NCBI GenBank assembly: GCA_013138975.1
Contig: WTBR01000040.1
Location: 1 to 64,000, forward strand
Length of the DNA stretch: 64,000 nucleotides
Source of the DNA: Bacteroidales bacterium
GTDB taxonomy: Bacteria; Bacteroidota; Bacteroidia; Bacteroidales; UBA12077
Reading direction: 5' to 3'
Position numbers and translations under genes: made by a program. A model generated the notes under the pieces. The model did no database searches. It saw nothing but the letters and a program-made list of their open reading frames with translations, and had not been told where the DNA came from. Positions 1 to 9,290 of this stretch are shown here, one piece after another. Numbering within the stretch: position 1 is the stretch's first letter; each line of letters begins with the position of its first letter.

Positions 1-278
1 TTCTGCTTTTCAAGGAGCTTAACTTTCTGTTCCAACTCCATAAGTTTTTGTTCTTGACTCTTAGGCATATTAGATGGTGTTTGATTCTCCCAATCAAAGT
101 TACCATATTTTCGAAGCCAATTGATTACAGTCGCACTTCCCTGAATCCCATACTTGCGTTGTGCTCCTTTTACACTTGATTCTCCTCGCTCAACTTCCTG
201 AACTACTTGTAATTTAAAAGACAATGAATAATTCTTTTGACTTCTTCTAACATACTTTGAATCCACTATTTCTTTCAT
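1..278 (-). CDS. IS3-type transposase OrfA, partial (runs off left edge)
   Basis: The minus strand reads about 92 codons from the ATG at 276-278 to the window edge with no stop. The product is basic at its N-terminus, has a helix-turn-helix region around residues 17-55 of the type seen in IS3 OrfA proteins (a KGAQRKYGI..SATVINWLRKYG pattern), and then begins a Glu/Lys/Leu-rich coiled coil, which in the family mediates multimerisation. In IS3 elements OrfA binds the terminal repeats and is fused to the DDE-type OrfB by programmed frameshifting; OrfB would lie to the left, outside the window. Whether the element is intact cannot be judged. The family call rests on pattern recognition of the HTH and the leucine-rich tail. 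Confidence 0.8.
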   Translation of the reverse strand, partial: MKEIVDSKYVRRSQKNYSLSFKLQVVQEVERGESSVKGAQRKYGIQGSATVINWLRKYGNFDWENQTPSNMPKSQEQKLMELEQKVKLLEKQ

Positions 279-317
279 AACATTACTTTTTGTGTAACGC
301 TATTTCAGGACGAGACA
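279..317. mobile_element. Probable terminal end of the IS3-type element
   Basis: The 39 bases upstream of the orfA start are the only space available for the terminal inverted repeat. Read from outside on the minus strand, the sequence beginning near 317 starts TGTCTCGTCCTGAAATAGCG, and the TG start fits IS3-like ends. The partner repeat is outside the window, so the exact boundary is inferred; from about 318 the sequence becomes AT-rich spacer leading to the gene at 414. Confidence 0.5.
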
Positions 318-413
318 AATATTAAAAATAAGAAAAGGATGGATACTCGAATATAGTATTTATCCTTTTTTTCTATATATACATTTATTAATTTTACTTT
401 TTAAACGTATAAC

Positions 414-1358
414 ATGAAAATAGTCCTACTAGAACCTATTGGAATAACAAGCATCAATATTGCCAAAATAAAGGCTGGTTTTGAGGCATTGGAGTATGAA
501 TTGATATCTTATGACTCCAGACCTGAAAATGATGAAGAAATCATTGAAAGAGCAAATAAGGCAGATGTTATAGTATTAAGTAATCTTCCCATATCAGAGA
601 ATGTAATTAAGGAATGTGAAAATCTAAAAATGATTTCTGTAGCTTTTGCCGGAGTCGATCATATTCCGATGGATTTATGCAGAGAGCGAAATATTATAGT
701 TTCTAATGGTGGTGGATATTCAAATCATGCTGTTGCAGAATTGGTTATCGGATCAGCAATAAATCTTTTCCGAAAGATAAATTGGAGTAATTCTCAAACA
801 AGAAAACTTTCGACTCGGGAAGGATTTTTAGGATCAGAATTGCACGGAAAAACTTTCGGGATAATTGGTTTTGGAAAAATTGGGCAAGAAACAGCAAAAC
901 TGGCTCAAGCTTTTGGTTGTAGAGTTGTTTCTTATAACCGATCTAGTAAAAGTTTCCCAAATATAGAATTTGTTGAATTAGATTACTTGTTAAAAGAAAG
1001 TGATATCATTTCTCTGCATATTCCTTTAAGCAATGAAACTAAAGGCTTACTTGGAAATGAAAAGCTTCAATTATTAAAATCTACTTCCGTTTTAATAAAT
1101 ACAGCTCGTGGTGCAATTGTAGATTATTACGCTCTTACTGATTTATTAAAAAAAGATCTTATTGCAGGAGCAGCCATTGATGTTTATGAAAAAGAACCTC
1201 CATTGGATAAAAGTCATCCTCTTTTTGAAGCTCCAAATACAATTTTACTTCCTCATATTGGTTATGCAACAAATGAAGCAATCGAGTTACGAGGAAATAT
1301 TATTATTGATAATATTATGAAGTGGTTAAAAGGAGATCCTCAAAATGTTATGAATTAA
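414..1358 (+). CDS. D-isomer-specific 2-hydroxyacid dehydrogenase family protein
   Basis: A 314-residue NAD(P)-dependent oxidoreductase of the D-3-phosphoglycerate dehydrogenase/D-lactate dehydrogenase superfamily. The Rossmann glycine motif GFGKIG lies at residues 152-157. The catalytic set is visible as Arg232 (in NTARGAIVD), Glu261 (in DVYEKEPP) and His281 (in LLPHIGYAT). The protein lacks the C-terminal ACT domain of full-length SerA enzymes, so the substrate is open: phosphoglycerate, glyoxylate/hydroxypyruvate and other 2-oxoacids are all possible. It stands alone, with the IS end upstream and a convergent tRNA-modification gene downstream. ATG start; no clear Shine-Dalgarno sequence, as usual in Bacteroidota. 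Confidence 0.9.
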   Translation: MKIVLLEPIGITSINIAKIKAGFEALEYELISYDSRPENDEEIIERANKADVIVLSNLPISENVIKECENLKMISVAFAGVDHIPMDLCRERNIIVSNGGGYSNHAVAELVIGSAINLFRKINWSNSQTRKLSTREGFLGSELHGKTFGIIGFGKIGQETAKLAQAFGCRVVSYNRSSKSFPNIEFVELDYLLKESDIISLHIPLSNETKGLLGNEKLQLLKSTSVLINTARGAIVDYYALTDLLKKDLIAGAAIDVYEKEPPLDKSHPLFEAPNTILLPHIGYATNEAIELRGNIIIDNIMKWLKGDPQNVMN

Positions 1359-1375
1359 AAAATATAATCATAAAC

Positions 1376-1411
1376 AAAAGGGCTTATCCATAATATTGAA
1401 TAAGCCCTTTT
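1376..1411. terminator. Bidirectional rho-independent terminator
   Basis: A 12-bp perfect stem (arms 1376-1387 and 1400-1411, AAAAGGGCTTAT paired with ATAAGCCCTTTT) with a 12-base loop sits between the convergent dehydrogenase and queA genes. It has a T-run on the plus side and an A-run that becomes a U-run on the minus transcript, so it can serve both genes. Confidence 0.85.
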
Positions 1412-1432
1412 TTATATAATAATTTAATATTC

Positions 1433-2482
1433 CTATATTATTAACATTGCATCACCATAAGTTCCAAAACGATATCCTTCTTTAATTGCGGTTTTATATG
1501 CAGCAATTGTTACATCATAACCTCCAAACGCACAAACCATCATTAATAATGTGGAATAAGGAAGGTGAAAATTAGAGATCATCATATTAGCAACCCTAAC
1601 ATCATATGGCGGGAAAATAAATTTATTTGTCCATCCGTCATAAGGCTTTAAATGGTTCATTGTAGAAACTGAAGTTTCCAAGGTTCTTAGAACAGTTGTA
1701 CCTACTGCAACAATGTTTTTCTTTTTATCTTTAGCCTTATTAACTATTTCTACAGCTTCTTCTGAAATGATAATTTTCTCTGAATCCATTTTATGTTTAG
1801 TTAAATCTTCAACATCAACAGATCTGAAATTTCCTAAACCTACGTGTAATGTTATTTCAGCAAAATTAACTCCACTTATCTCAAGCCTTTTCATTAACTC
1901 ACGACTAAAATGCATTCCTGCTGTTGGTGCAGCAACTGCTCCTTCGTGCTTAGCATAAATCGTTTGATAGCGAGACTTATCTTCTGGTTCAACTTCTCTA
2001 TTTATAAATTTTGGTAAAGGAGTCTCTCCTAATTCATAAAGTGCTTTTTTAAACTCATCATATGGGCCATCAAATAAAAATCTTAAAGTACGACCTCTAG
2101 AAGTAGTATTATCTATCACTTCAGCAACTAACAAATCATCATCACCAAAATACAACTTATTTCCTATCCTAATCTTTCGCGCAGGATCAACTAATACATC
2201 CCATAATCGCTGTTCTTGATTTAACTCTCTTAATAAAAAAACTTCTATTTTAGCTCCTGTTTTTTCTTTGTTACCATATAATCGAGCAGGAAAAACTTTG
2301 GTATTATTAAATACCATAACATCCTCATCGCTAACATAATTAACAATATCCTTAAAAACTTTATGCTCAACTTTTCCTGTATCTTTATGCACAACCAAAA
2401 GTCGAGATTCATCTCTATTTTCAACTGGAAATTTTGCAATAAGTTCTTTCGGAAGATTAAATTTAAACTGAGATAATTTCAT
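1433..2482 (-). CDS. queA: S-adenosylmethionine:tRNA ribosyltransferase-isomerase
   Basis: A 349-residue full-length QueA. It transfers and isomerises the ribosyl group of S-adenosylmethionine onto preQ1 at position 34 of GUN-anticodon tRNAs, giving epoxyqueuosine. Family hallmarks are visible: the N-terminal FxxLPxxLIA-type opening ([14 protein letters not shown]), the [17 protein letters not shown] block, the [10 protein letters not shown] block near the centre, [24 protein letters not shown], and [10 protein letters not shown]. It is first read of a minus-strand run that continues upstream with truB (65-base gap), so the two RNA-modification genes may share a transcript ending at the terminator at 1376-1411. 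Confidence 0.96.
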   Translation of the reverse strand: MKLSQFKFNLPKELIAKFPVENRDESRLLVVHKDTGKVEHKVFKDIVNYVSDEDVMVFNNTKVFPARLYGNKEKTGAKIEVFLLRELNQEQRLWDVLVDPARKIRIGNKLYFGDDDLLVAEVIDNTTSRGRTLRFLFDGPYDEFKKALYELGETPLPKFINREVEPEDKSRYQTIYAKHEGAVAAPTAGMHFSRELMKRLEISGVNFAEITLHVGLGNFRSVDVEDLTKHKMDSEKIIISEEAVEIVNKAKDKKKNIVAVGTTVLRTLETSVSTMNHLKPYDGWTNKFIFPPYDVRVANMMISNFHLPYSTLLMMVCAFGGYDVTIAAYKTAIKEGYRFGTYGDAMLII

Positions 2483-2546
2483 TAATTTAAATTATTTATA
2501 TAGTTATACTTAGGTGAGCTACTTATACGTAGCAATATCTTGTTTG

Positions 2547-3272
2547 TTACAAATTTATTAATTCTTTTTCTAAATCGTCTATAGTTAAGGAATCCTCAAT
2601 CTTATAGTTTCCTATTCGCGTTCTGATTAGTTTAATTAAATGTCCTCCACTATTTAAACGTATTCCTATATCATAAGCTAAAGTTCTAATATAAGTTCCT
2701 TTACCACAAACCACTTTAATGGTAATAGTTGGCATGTTGTATTCTAACAACTCTATTTCAGTTATTGTTATTTTATTCGCTTTTAATACTAGTTCTTCAC
2801 CTTTACGAGCATAATCATATGCACGGCGTCCATTAACATTCTTTGCTGAATAAACAGGAGGAATCTGATCTTGTTCACCAATAAAGGTTTTTAATACATC
2901 CTTTACCATCATCTCATTAATATGATCGATAGGAAAAGTCTTGTCATAATCTGTTTCAAGGTCATACGAAGGAGTTGTCTTACCTATTTCAATTGTAGCA
3001 ACATACTCTTTCTCATCAGCCATTAATTCACTTATTTTTTTTGTTGCTTTACCTGTACATACAATAACTAATCCTTCGGCTAAGGGATCTAATGTTCCTG
3101 CATGACCTACTTTAAAGCTTTTTAATCGAACATTTAGTTCTTGATGTAATCTCTTGCCTATTTGATTTTTCACCTTTTTAACAACATCGAAAGATGTCCA
3201 TGTATAAGGTTTATTCATAGGTAATATCATGCCTGTTTGAAAATCCTCTAAATTTTTTATATCTATCTTCAC
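2547..3272 (-). CDS. truB: tRNA pseudouridine(55) synthase
   Basis: A 241-residue TruB that isomerises U55 in the T-loop of tRNAs. The catalytic aspartate is Asp62 in the motif GHAGTLDPLAEG, followed by GKATK and the PPVYSAKNVNGRRAYDYAR block typical of the family. The C-terminal PUA-like extension found in Escherichia coli TruB is short or absent, as is common in this phylum. The start lies only 12 bases downstream of the uppP stop, so the genes uppP-truB are almost certainly cotranscribed. Confidence 0.96.
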   Translation of the reverse strand: MKIDIKNLEDFQTGMILPMNKPYTWTSFDVVKKVKNQIGKRLHQELNVRLKSFKVGHAGTLDPLAEGLVIVCTGKATKKISELMADEKEYVATIEIGKTTPSYDLETDYDKTFPIDHINEMMVKDVLKTFIGEQDQIPPVYSAKNVNGRRAYDYARKGEELVLKANKITITEIELLEYNMPTITIKVVCGKGTYIRTLAYDIGIRLNSGGHLIKLIRTRIGNYKIEDSLTIDDLEKELINL

Positions 3273-3284
3273 TAAACGGCTTCC

Positions 3285-4070
3285 TTAAAATGAAAAGATT
3301 ATTGCAATTAATCCTACGATTAAACAGTAAATAGCAAAATATATAAGTTTCCCTCGTTTTACAATGTTAAGCATAAGTTTGCATGCAACAAGTCCTGATG
3401 CAAATGCTGCGATAAACCCAACGATTAATGGAGTTGCTGAAATAGTACTATTTCCTGCAAAATCAGTATCCAAAAGATCCATTACGTTTGCTGCAATAAT
3501 AGGAACTAATACCATTAAAAATGAAAACTTAGCCACATTCTCTTTCTTGTTTCCAAGATATAATCCTGTGGCAATTGTTGCTCCTGATCGTGAAATTCCA
3601 GGTATAACAGCAAGCGCTTGTGCAATACCTATTACAAATGAATTTTTGAAACTGATATCTTTTTGCTTCTCTTTAGCATAGTATGTAAACGCTAAAAGAG
3701 CTGCAGTTATCAACAACATTATTCCAACAAAAAGGATATTTCCTGTAAAAAGGCTTTCTATTTCATCTTTAAATAAAAGACCAACAATAACAACAGGAAT
3801 CATCGAAACAGCAATCTTAAAAATATATTGTGTAGATTCGTTCCATTGAAACTTAAAAAGATCCTTAACAAGCTCAACTATTGTTTTCCAGAATATTATT
3901 ATGGTGCTTAATACTGTTGCTCCATGCACTACTACTGTAAAAGTGAGATCTTCCGCAAATTCAACACCTAATATTTGTTTCCCTAACTCTAAATGCCCAC
4001 TACTACTAACAGGCAAAAACTCCGTTAATCCTTGTATTATACCAAGGATTAATGCTTCTATCCAATCCAT
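3285..4070 (-). CDS. uppP: Undecaprenyl-diphosphatase (UppP/BacA)
   Basis: A 261-residue polytopic membrane protein that dephosphorylates undecaprenyl diphosphate to recycle the lipid carrier for peptidoglycan and surface polysaccharide assembly; family members give bacitracin tolerance. Both signature motifs are present: EFLPVSSSGH at residues 17-26 (preceded by GIIQGLT) and PGISRSG at 157-163. About eight hydrophobic segments are visible. It lies in the order ftsX-DUF3098-uppP-truB-queA, which I regard as a common Bacteroidota gene order. Confidence 0.97.
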   Translation of the reverse strand: MDWIEALILGIIQGLTEFLPVSSSGHLELGKQILGVEFAEDLTFTVVVHGATVLSTIIIFWKTIVELVKDLFKFQWNESTQYIFKIAVSMIPVVIVGLLFKDEIESLFTGNILFVGIMLLITAALLAFTYYAKEKQKDISFKNSFVIGIAQALAVIPGISRSGATIATGLYLGNKKENVAKFSFLMVLVPIIAANVMDLLDTDFAGNSTISATPLIVGFIAAFASGLVACKLMLNIVKRGKLIYFAIYCLIVGLIAIIFSF

Positions 4071-4089
4071 AAAATTTTATTAAGAGAAT

Positions 4090-4353
4090 TTAATTTTCTT
4101 CAGTCTCTGTAGGCTTTTTCATAATAGCATATATCTCAAAAACAAACCCAAATAAAACAATTATTGGGGCAAGTGTTATTCTTCTGAAACTAAAAATCTT
4201 TTCATTAAATTCATTTGGATTATCTGCTTTTCCCCCAATCATAAGAAGAAAACCAAAAATTATAATTGCAAAACCAATTATTAAAAGAATATAATTTTCT
4301 CTTCCGAGTGCAAATTCTACTTTCTTTTCTTCTGGTTTATTTTTATTTAACAT
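4090..4353 (-). CDS. DUF3098 family small membrane protein
   Basis: An 87-residue protein with two hydrophobic segments (about residues 20-43 and 59-80) separated by a short polar loop with a GGKADNPNEFN motif. This matches the DUF3098 family, which in Bacteroidota is regularly encoded next to ftsX. The gene lies 16 bases from ftsX and 19 bases from uppP, so it is part of the same transcript. No function is established; conserved proximity suggests a role linked to the FtsX membrane complex, which is inference only. Confidence 0.85.
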   Translation of the reverse strand: MLNKNKPEEKKVEFALGRENYILLIIGFAIIIFGFLLMIGGKADNPNEFNEKIFSFRRITLAPIIVLFGFVFEIYAIMKKPTETEEN

Positions 4354-4369
4354 TTGATCAATATTTTAA

Positions 4370-5257
4370 TTAATAATATAATTTATCCACTTTCATTCTT
4401 AAATATTTTGATACAGCTAAGAATGTAGATATCCAATTAATAACAATCCCAAATAAAAGGACTCCAAGGAATAGTATTCCAATAATTTCTATATCCTGAA
4501 AACTTATAATATCATGAAATTCTTGTTGTGCCACATATAATATTCCAGCTAAAAATCCCATTGCAAGAAATGCAGCAAAAATCCCATTCCCGGCACTACG
4601 ATACAGAAATGGCCTGCGAATAAAACCTCGTGTTGCTCCAACTAATTGCATGGTGTTTATAATAAATCGTTTTGAATAAACGGACAATCTAATTGTGCTA
4701 TTTATCAAAGTAATTGCAACAAGCATCAATAATCCACTAAATGTTAATATTATTAAACTTATTTTTCGGATATTTTCATTTACCAAACTAACCAATGATT
4801 TTTGATAAAACACTTCTTTTATTTGTTCGTATTGCTTTAAATCCTTTTCAATCAGCAAAATACTATCCTGATTTGCGTATTCAGCATATAAATGCACTTC
4901 AATAGATGCCAGTAAAGGATTAAATCCTAAAAACTCAATAAAATCTTCACCTAAATCTTTTTGAAGTTCTTCCGCTGCCTCATCTTTTGTAATATAATTT
5001 GTGGATTTTACATATTCTGTTGCATCAAGACTTTTTTGCAATAAAATAACATCAACCTCTTTTATATTTTCTTTAAGAATAACAGAGAATCCAATATTCT
5101 CCTTCACATAATCAGACAATCGATTTGCATTTAAAATCAACAATCCAAGTAATCCAAGCATAAAAAGCACCAGCGATATACTAATTATTGAAGTAATATA
5201 TGAACTTCTTAATCTACGCTTGGTTGTGTTATTTTCTTTTTTACTCATTTGTGTCAA
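4370..5257 (-). CDS. ftsX: Cell division protein FtsX-like permease
   Basis: A 295-residue FtsX. It has a cytoplasmic basic N-terminus, one membrane helix (about residues 19-45), a periplasmic domain of about 120 residues, and three C-terminal helices, the usual four-helix FtsX layout. FtsX partners with the ATPase FtsE to control septal peptidoglycan hydrolases. No ftsE is adjacent in this window. The first codons could start at ATG 5257 (MTQMSKK) or at the ATG three codons later; I keep the longer form without strong evidence. An AT-rich 67-base spacer separates it from the YfhO-type gene. Confidence 0.93.
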   Translation of the reverse strand: MTQMSKKENNTTKRRLRSSYITSIISISLVLFMLGLLGLLILNANRLSDYVKENIGFSVILKENIKEVDVILLQKSLDATEYVKSTNYITKDEAAEELQKDLGEDFIEFLGFNPLLASIEVHLYAEYANQDSILLIEKDLKQYEQIKEVFYQKSLVSLVNENIRKISLIILTFSGLLMLVAITLINSTIRLSVYSKRFIINTMQLVGATRGFIRRPFLYRSAGNGIFAAFLAMGFLAGILYVAQQEFHDIISFQDIEIIGILFLGVLLFGIVINWISTFLAVSKYLRMKVDKLYY

Positions 5258-5324
5258 AAATAATCGTGCAAAGATACAAATAAATAATTGTCCCCTAGTA
5301 TACTAATCTAATTATAAGATTTAT

Positions 5325-7778
5325 TTATTCATCCTTTTTACCGTAAATAATGAATAGTTCTCGACTAAATACAAAAAGCAAAGTTAAAAGTAAGATAACT
5401 GAACTTGCTAAAGATACTTTTTGCCCTATATAATATGATTTTGGTTCGAATTTAAACTCAACAATATGTTCTCCTTCAGGTATAATTAATGCTCTTAAAA
5501 CATAATTTGCCCTAAAGTAATCAACAGACTCTCCATCAATGGTTACATTCCAACCTTTGGGATAATATATTTCTGAAAATACTGCTAACTCCTCTTTTGA
5601 ACAATTTGCTGAATAAACTAAATGATTTGGCTTATAAGAATCTAATTTAATGTTTGACATTGTATCTCTAGTGAAATCTTTCCCTGCAACAAAATCTTCA
5701 AATCGAGCATCTATAATTGCTTCTTGATAAGGATTAAATTCACTTAATGCGTGAATTTCAGCATCGGCATTTGGAACAATTCTATAATCTTCAACAAACC
5801 AAGCATTTCCTAATGCGTCAGGATTATATCGCGCAACTGCTTGTCTGTTCTTATCAGGTAATATGAAATACTTTGTATTAAGCATATTTAATACATCCAT
5901 ATTGTTTTTTGAAATCTGATACTCAATCAACTCATTATATCGTTTCAATTTTGCACCGTGATAACCCCCTAAAGATTTATGATAATATGAAGTGCTTGCA
6001 TCGCTAAATGTGCCGACTGTTCGATTCATAACTCTATAATTTGGATCTTTATCCTTAAGAATATATTTATCTGCTTCAGTCATCTGAAAGAATTGCTTTT
6101 CTTGACGCTTACTTACAAAATTATCATCATTTAAATATCGTTTATCAACTCCCCATAAATCAACTAAAATTATAACTCCCAAAATCAATAAAAATGCATT
6201 TTGCTTAACTTTTTTAATGATAAATAAATAAATGACAAGAGCTGTTGACGAAACGAAAAACAGGCTTCTAAAACAATCCGATTTGAAAAATTCTATTCGA
6301 GCATTAATAAGTTCATTTCTAATGCCTTTAATTTGTGTTAATGCGTTAGGATTGCTTTTATAACTTTCTAAAGCATTATCAAATTTCAGTATGTCATTAT
6401 TGCTCAGGAAGCTAAACCAAAGGTTTGGCATTATATAAAAAATCAAAAGCAAGCCTATTACGCTCAATGAAATATAAATAAATTGTTTTTTATTAATTTG
6501 ATCTTTAAATAGCTTATTTACGAATAGTAATCCTAACAAAGGAAATGATAATTGAGCGAGTATTAACATCATTTTCGTGTCTCGGAATTTGTCAAAAAGA
6601 GGTACATGATTTATGAACCAATCGACTAAACTTCCATATTTCCATGATAATATTATAGCTAATAAAGAAACTGCAAAAAATGCCCATTTAAATTTGTCTT
6701 TAATAAAAAACATACCAAGCACAAATAATAAAAAGATACTTGCTCCAAAATAAAATGCCCCTCCAGTACCAGATTGTTCTCCCCAATAAGAATATTCCTG
6801 AGCAACAGCATTTTTATAGTTTGGACTTACTTTGTCTATAATCTCTTTCTTATTACCAATTAAGTTCTTTTCCCCTCCCTTAATATTAGGAATTAACAAA
6901 GACCAGACTTCACCAAAACCAAGACTATATTGTTTAATATAATCACTACTTAAAGCTTCATTCTCTACTTTATTTATTGCATTATTATCTGCAGATATTG
7001 TAAGTTCAGATTTGCCTCGTGTAGTATATTTACTGTATTCGTACGTTAAATATAGATTTGAAAAAATTGGAAGTGCCCCAAGTATCCCTGCCATCAGCAA
7101 TACTGAAGAAACCTTAACAAATTTTTTCAGCAAGCCATTTTTGATGTGTAAATACAATTCAACACCTGCGATAGCAAGTATTAAGAATAGCATGTAATAA
7201 GTCATTTGAAAGTGATTTGCAGACAAATGCCAACAAACAAATAAACTTACTATAGCAGATCCAACAATCAAATTCTTTCTATAGGCATAGAAAATACCAC
7301 CAATAATTGGAGGAATAAATGCTATTGCATGGACTTTTGCATTATGCCCTCCAGCAAGATACAGCATATTTATTGATGATAACCCAAATGCAATGCCGCC
7401 AATAATTGCTAACCATGGATTTACATTAAAACACAATAGCAAAATATAAAATCCAATCATCGAAAAGAATATATAACCAGTAGGGCGAGGAATTATCCTA
7501 AGAACGAAACTTTCTATGGCTTTAACTACATTGTTGCTTTTAACCGAAATTTGATAAGCAGGCATTCCACCAAAAGTGGAGTTTGTCCATAATGTTTCTT
7601 CTCCTGTTTCCTTACGGAAATCAACAATTTCTTTGCTCATTCCCTGAGATTGCAATTTATCATTTTGGTGAAGCTTATCTCCTTTTAATTGTGGAGAGAA
7701 ATAAATTGCACTGAGTAATAAGAAAATAATTACTGCTGTTAAATGTGGTAATATTTTTTGGACAAATTGCTTATTCAT
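5325..7778 (-). CDS. YfhO family multispanning membrane protein
   Basis: An 817-residue membrane protein with about 13 hydrophobic helices in the N-terminal 540 residues, a soluble C-terminal region of about 240 residues and a final helix near residues 780-803. The organisation, with the VLNMLNTKYFILP and YYPKGWNVTIDG motifs in the C-terminal region, matches the YfhO/GT-C-like family of large bacterial membrane proteins. Bacillus YfhO acts in glycosylation of teichoic acids, but for Bacteroidota members the substrate is unknown. It lies next to the polysaccharide cluster but on the opposite strand to its first gene, so a functional tie is only suggestive. Confidence 0.88.
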   Translation of the reverse strand: MNKQFVQKILPHLTAVIIFLLLSAIYFSPQLKGDKLHQNDKLQSQGMSKEIVDFRKETGEETLWTNSTFGGMPAYQISVKSNNVVKAIESFVLRIIPRPTGYIFFSMIGFYILLLCFNVNPWLAIIGGIAFGLSSINMLYLAGGHNAKVHAIAFIPPIIGGIFYAYRKNLIVGSAIVSLFVCWHLSANHFQMTYYMLFLILAIAGVELYLHIKNGLLKKFVKVSSVLLMAGILGALPIFSNLYLTYEYSKYTTRGKSELTISADNNAINKVENEALSSDYIKQYSLGFGEVWSLLIPNIKGGEKNLIGNKKEIIDKVSPNYKNAVAQEYSYWGEQSGTGGAFYFGASIFLLFVLGMFFIKDKFKWAFFAVSLLAIILSWKYGSLVDWFINHVPLFDKFRDTKMMLILAQLSFPLLGLLFVNKLFKDQINKKQFIYISLSVIGLLLIFYIMPNLWFSFLSNNDILKFDNALESYKSNPNALTQIKGIRNELINARIEFFKSDCFRSLFFVSSTALVIYLFIIKKVKQNAFLLILGVIILVDLWGVDKRYLNDDNFVSKRQEKQFFQMTEADKYILKDKDPNYRVMNRTVGTFSDASTSYYHKSLGGYHGAKLKRYNELIEYQISKNNMDVLNMLNTKYFILPDKNRQAVARYNPDALGNAWFVEDYRIVPNADAEIHALSEFNPYQEAIIDARFEDFVAGKDFTRDTMSNIKLDSYKPNHLVYSANCSKEELAVFSEIYYPKGWNVTIDGESVDYFRANYVLRALIIPEGEHIVEFKFEPKSYYIGQKVSLASSVILLLTLLFVFSRELFIIYGKKDE

Positions 7779-7939
7779 AATTATTAACGTTAAATATTAG
7801 TAATGATAAATTAATCTTTAAAAATAACACAATTATTGTAGATTCCTTAAATTTATTTAATTTGAATCAATTCATTCATTTTTCTTAGTATTTTTGAGTA
7901 CCAAAATCTGAATAAGATATTATTATCTCCTAACTTGAT

Positions 7940-9187
7940 ATGGATAAAAAGAAAGTTTTATTATTTACAGATAGCTTCCCATTTGGATATAAAGAAGCCT
8001 TCCTAGAAGCAGAAATTATTGAATTGGGAAATAATAATGATATTGAACTAATTATTTTCCCATTACTCGAAAACTCCCTCCCACAAAGAGAAGTGCCTGC
8101 AAATGCTGTTTTTGATATTAAGTTATGTGACAAATTAAAGTTCTATGAAAAATGGATCTTTCTCCTTTTTCCTGTGATTTTTCTTAATCCATTTTTTTGG
8201 AAGGAAATTAAGGTATTCTCTTCTGTTATTTTTAAATTGAAAAAATTAAGAAAGTTGATTGCGGCTTCAACATTCTCTTGGGTAATATATAAATATTTAA
8301 AAAAGAATTACAGCGAAGAGTTAAATTCAAAATCAATATTTTACTCTTATTGGTTTTATTATGCTGCTTATGCCGGAGCCTTGCTTAAAAGAGATAATTT
8401 TGATTTTACATTAATATCCAGAGCTCATGGAACAGATGTTTTTCAGAACCGAAAAGACACAGGATGTTATCTCCCTTTTCGTCGATTTCCTTTATGGCAG
8501 TACTTTTCTAAAATATTTCCTGTTTCTCAAGAAGGAAAGAGATATTTGAATCAAAACCAAAATATTCCATTTTCAAAACTAGAAGTTTCATACTTAGGAA
8601 TTAATCCTCCTAACGCAATATCATTGGGCTCAATGAAAAATAGTCTTACAGTTGTATCATGCAGTAACATAATTTCTATTAAGCGAATAGACTTAATTAT
8701 TGATGGACTTGCTTCATATAAGGAATGTTACCCATCAAATGAGATTATTTGGCATCATTTTGGAGATGGGACTTTGTTGACCCAAATTAAAAAATTGGCG
8801 AATGAAAAATTAGTCCCAAAAGACATCAATTATAAATTTCATGGGCATGTGCAAAACCATGAGGTAATAAAATTTTATTCAAATACAGATTTAGACTGCT
8901 TTATAACAACTTCCTCGACAGAGGGACTTCCTGTTTCAATAATGGAAGCTTTATGTTTTGGTATTCCAGTTTTAGCAACTGCTGTTGGTGGTATTCCTGA
9001 AGCAATGAATGATGAGCTTGGCTTTTTATTAGACAAAAAATTTACAAATTCGGATTTTGTTTTTGGTTTGCACAAAATGCACGAATTTAAGACTCTTGAA
9101 AAGAGAGAAAAAATTGCTTTATTTGGGAAACAGAAGTTTACTGCGGAAATTAATTATGGTCGTTTTATTGACAATATTTTACAATAA
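7940..9187 (+). CDS. Glycosyltransferase, GT4-like
   Basis: A 415-residue glycosyltransferase of the GT-B fold. The C-terminal half has the GT4 nucleotide-sugar site pattern: VSCSNIISIKRIDLIIDGL near residue 240, then SSTEGLPVSIMEALCFGIPVLATAVGGIPEAM near residues 325-360 with the EGxPxxxxEA acidic motif. The N-terminal half carries the acceptor domain with several basic/aromatic stretches suggesting membrane association. It opens the plus-strand half of the surface-polysaccharide cluster, followed after 103 bases by an FkbM methyltransferase. Donor and acceptor sugars cannot be read from the sequence. Confidence 0.9.
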   Translation: MDKKKVLLFTDSFPFGYKEAFLEAEIIELGNNNDIELIIFPLLENSLPQREVPANAVFDIKLCDKLKFYEKWIFLLFPVIFLNPFFWKEIKVFSSVIFKLKKLRKLIAASTFSWVIYKYLKKNYSEELNSKSIFYSYWFYYAAYAGALLKRDNFDFTLISRAHGTDVFQNRKDTGCYLPFRRFPLWQYFSKIFPVSQEGKRYLNQNQNIPFSKLEVSYLGINPPNAISLGSMKNSLTVVSCSNIISIKRIDLIIDGLASYKECYPSNEIIWHHFGDGTLLTQIKKLANEKLVPKDINYKFHGHVQNHEVIKFYSNTDLDCFITTSSTEGLPVSIMEALCFGIPVLATAVGGIPEAMNDELGFLLDKKFTNSDFVFGLHKMHEFKTLEKREKIALFGKQKFTAEINYGRFIDNILQ

Positions 9188-9290
9188 TTTAAAAATATTG
9201 TACATTAAGCTTTTGTTGTTTAAATCTAATGTTGTTATTGATTTTTCGTGTTTAGTTTTGTTATATATTTGTTTTTCTAAACTTTATTAA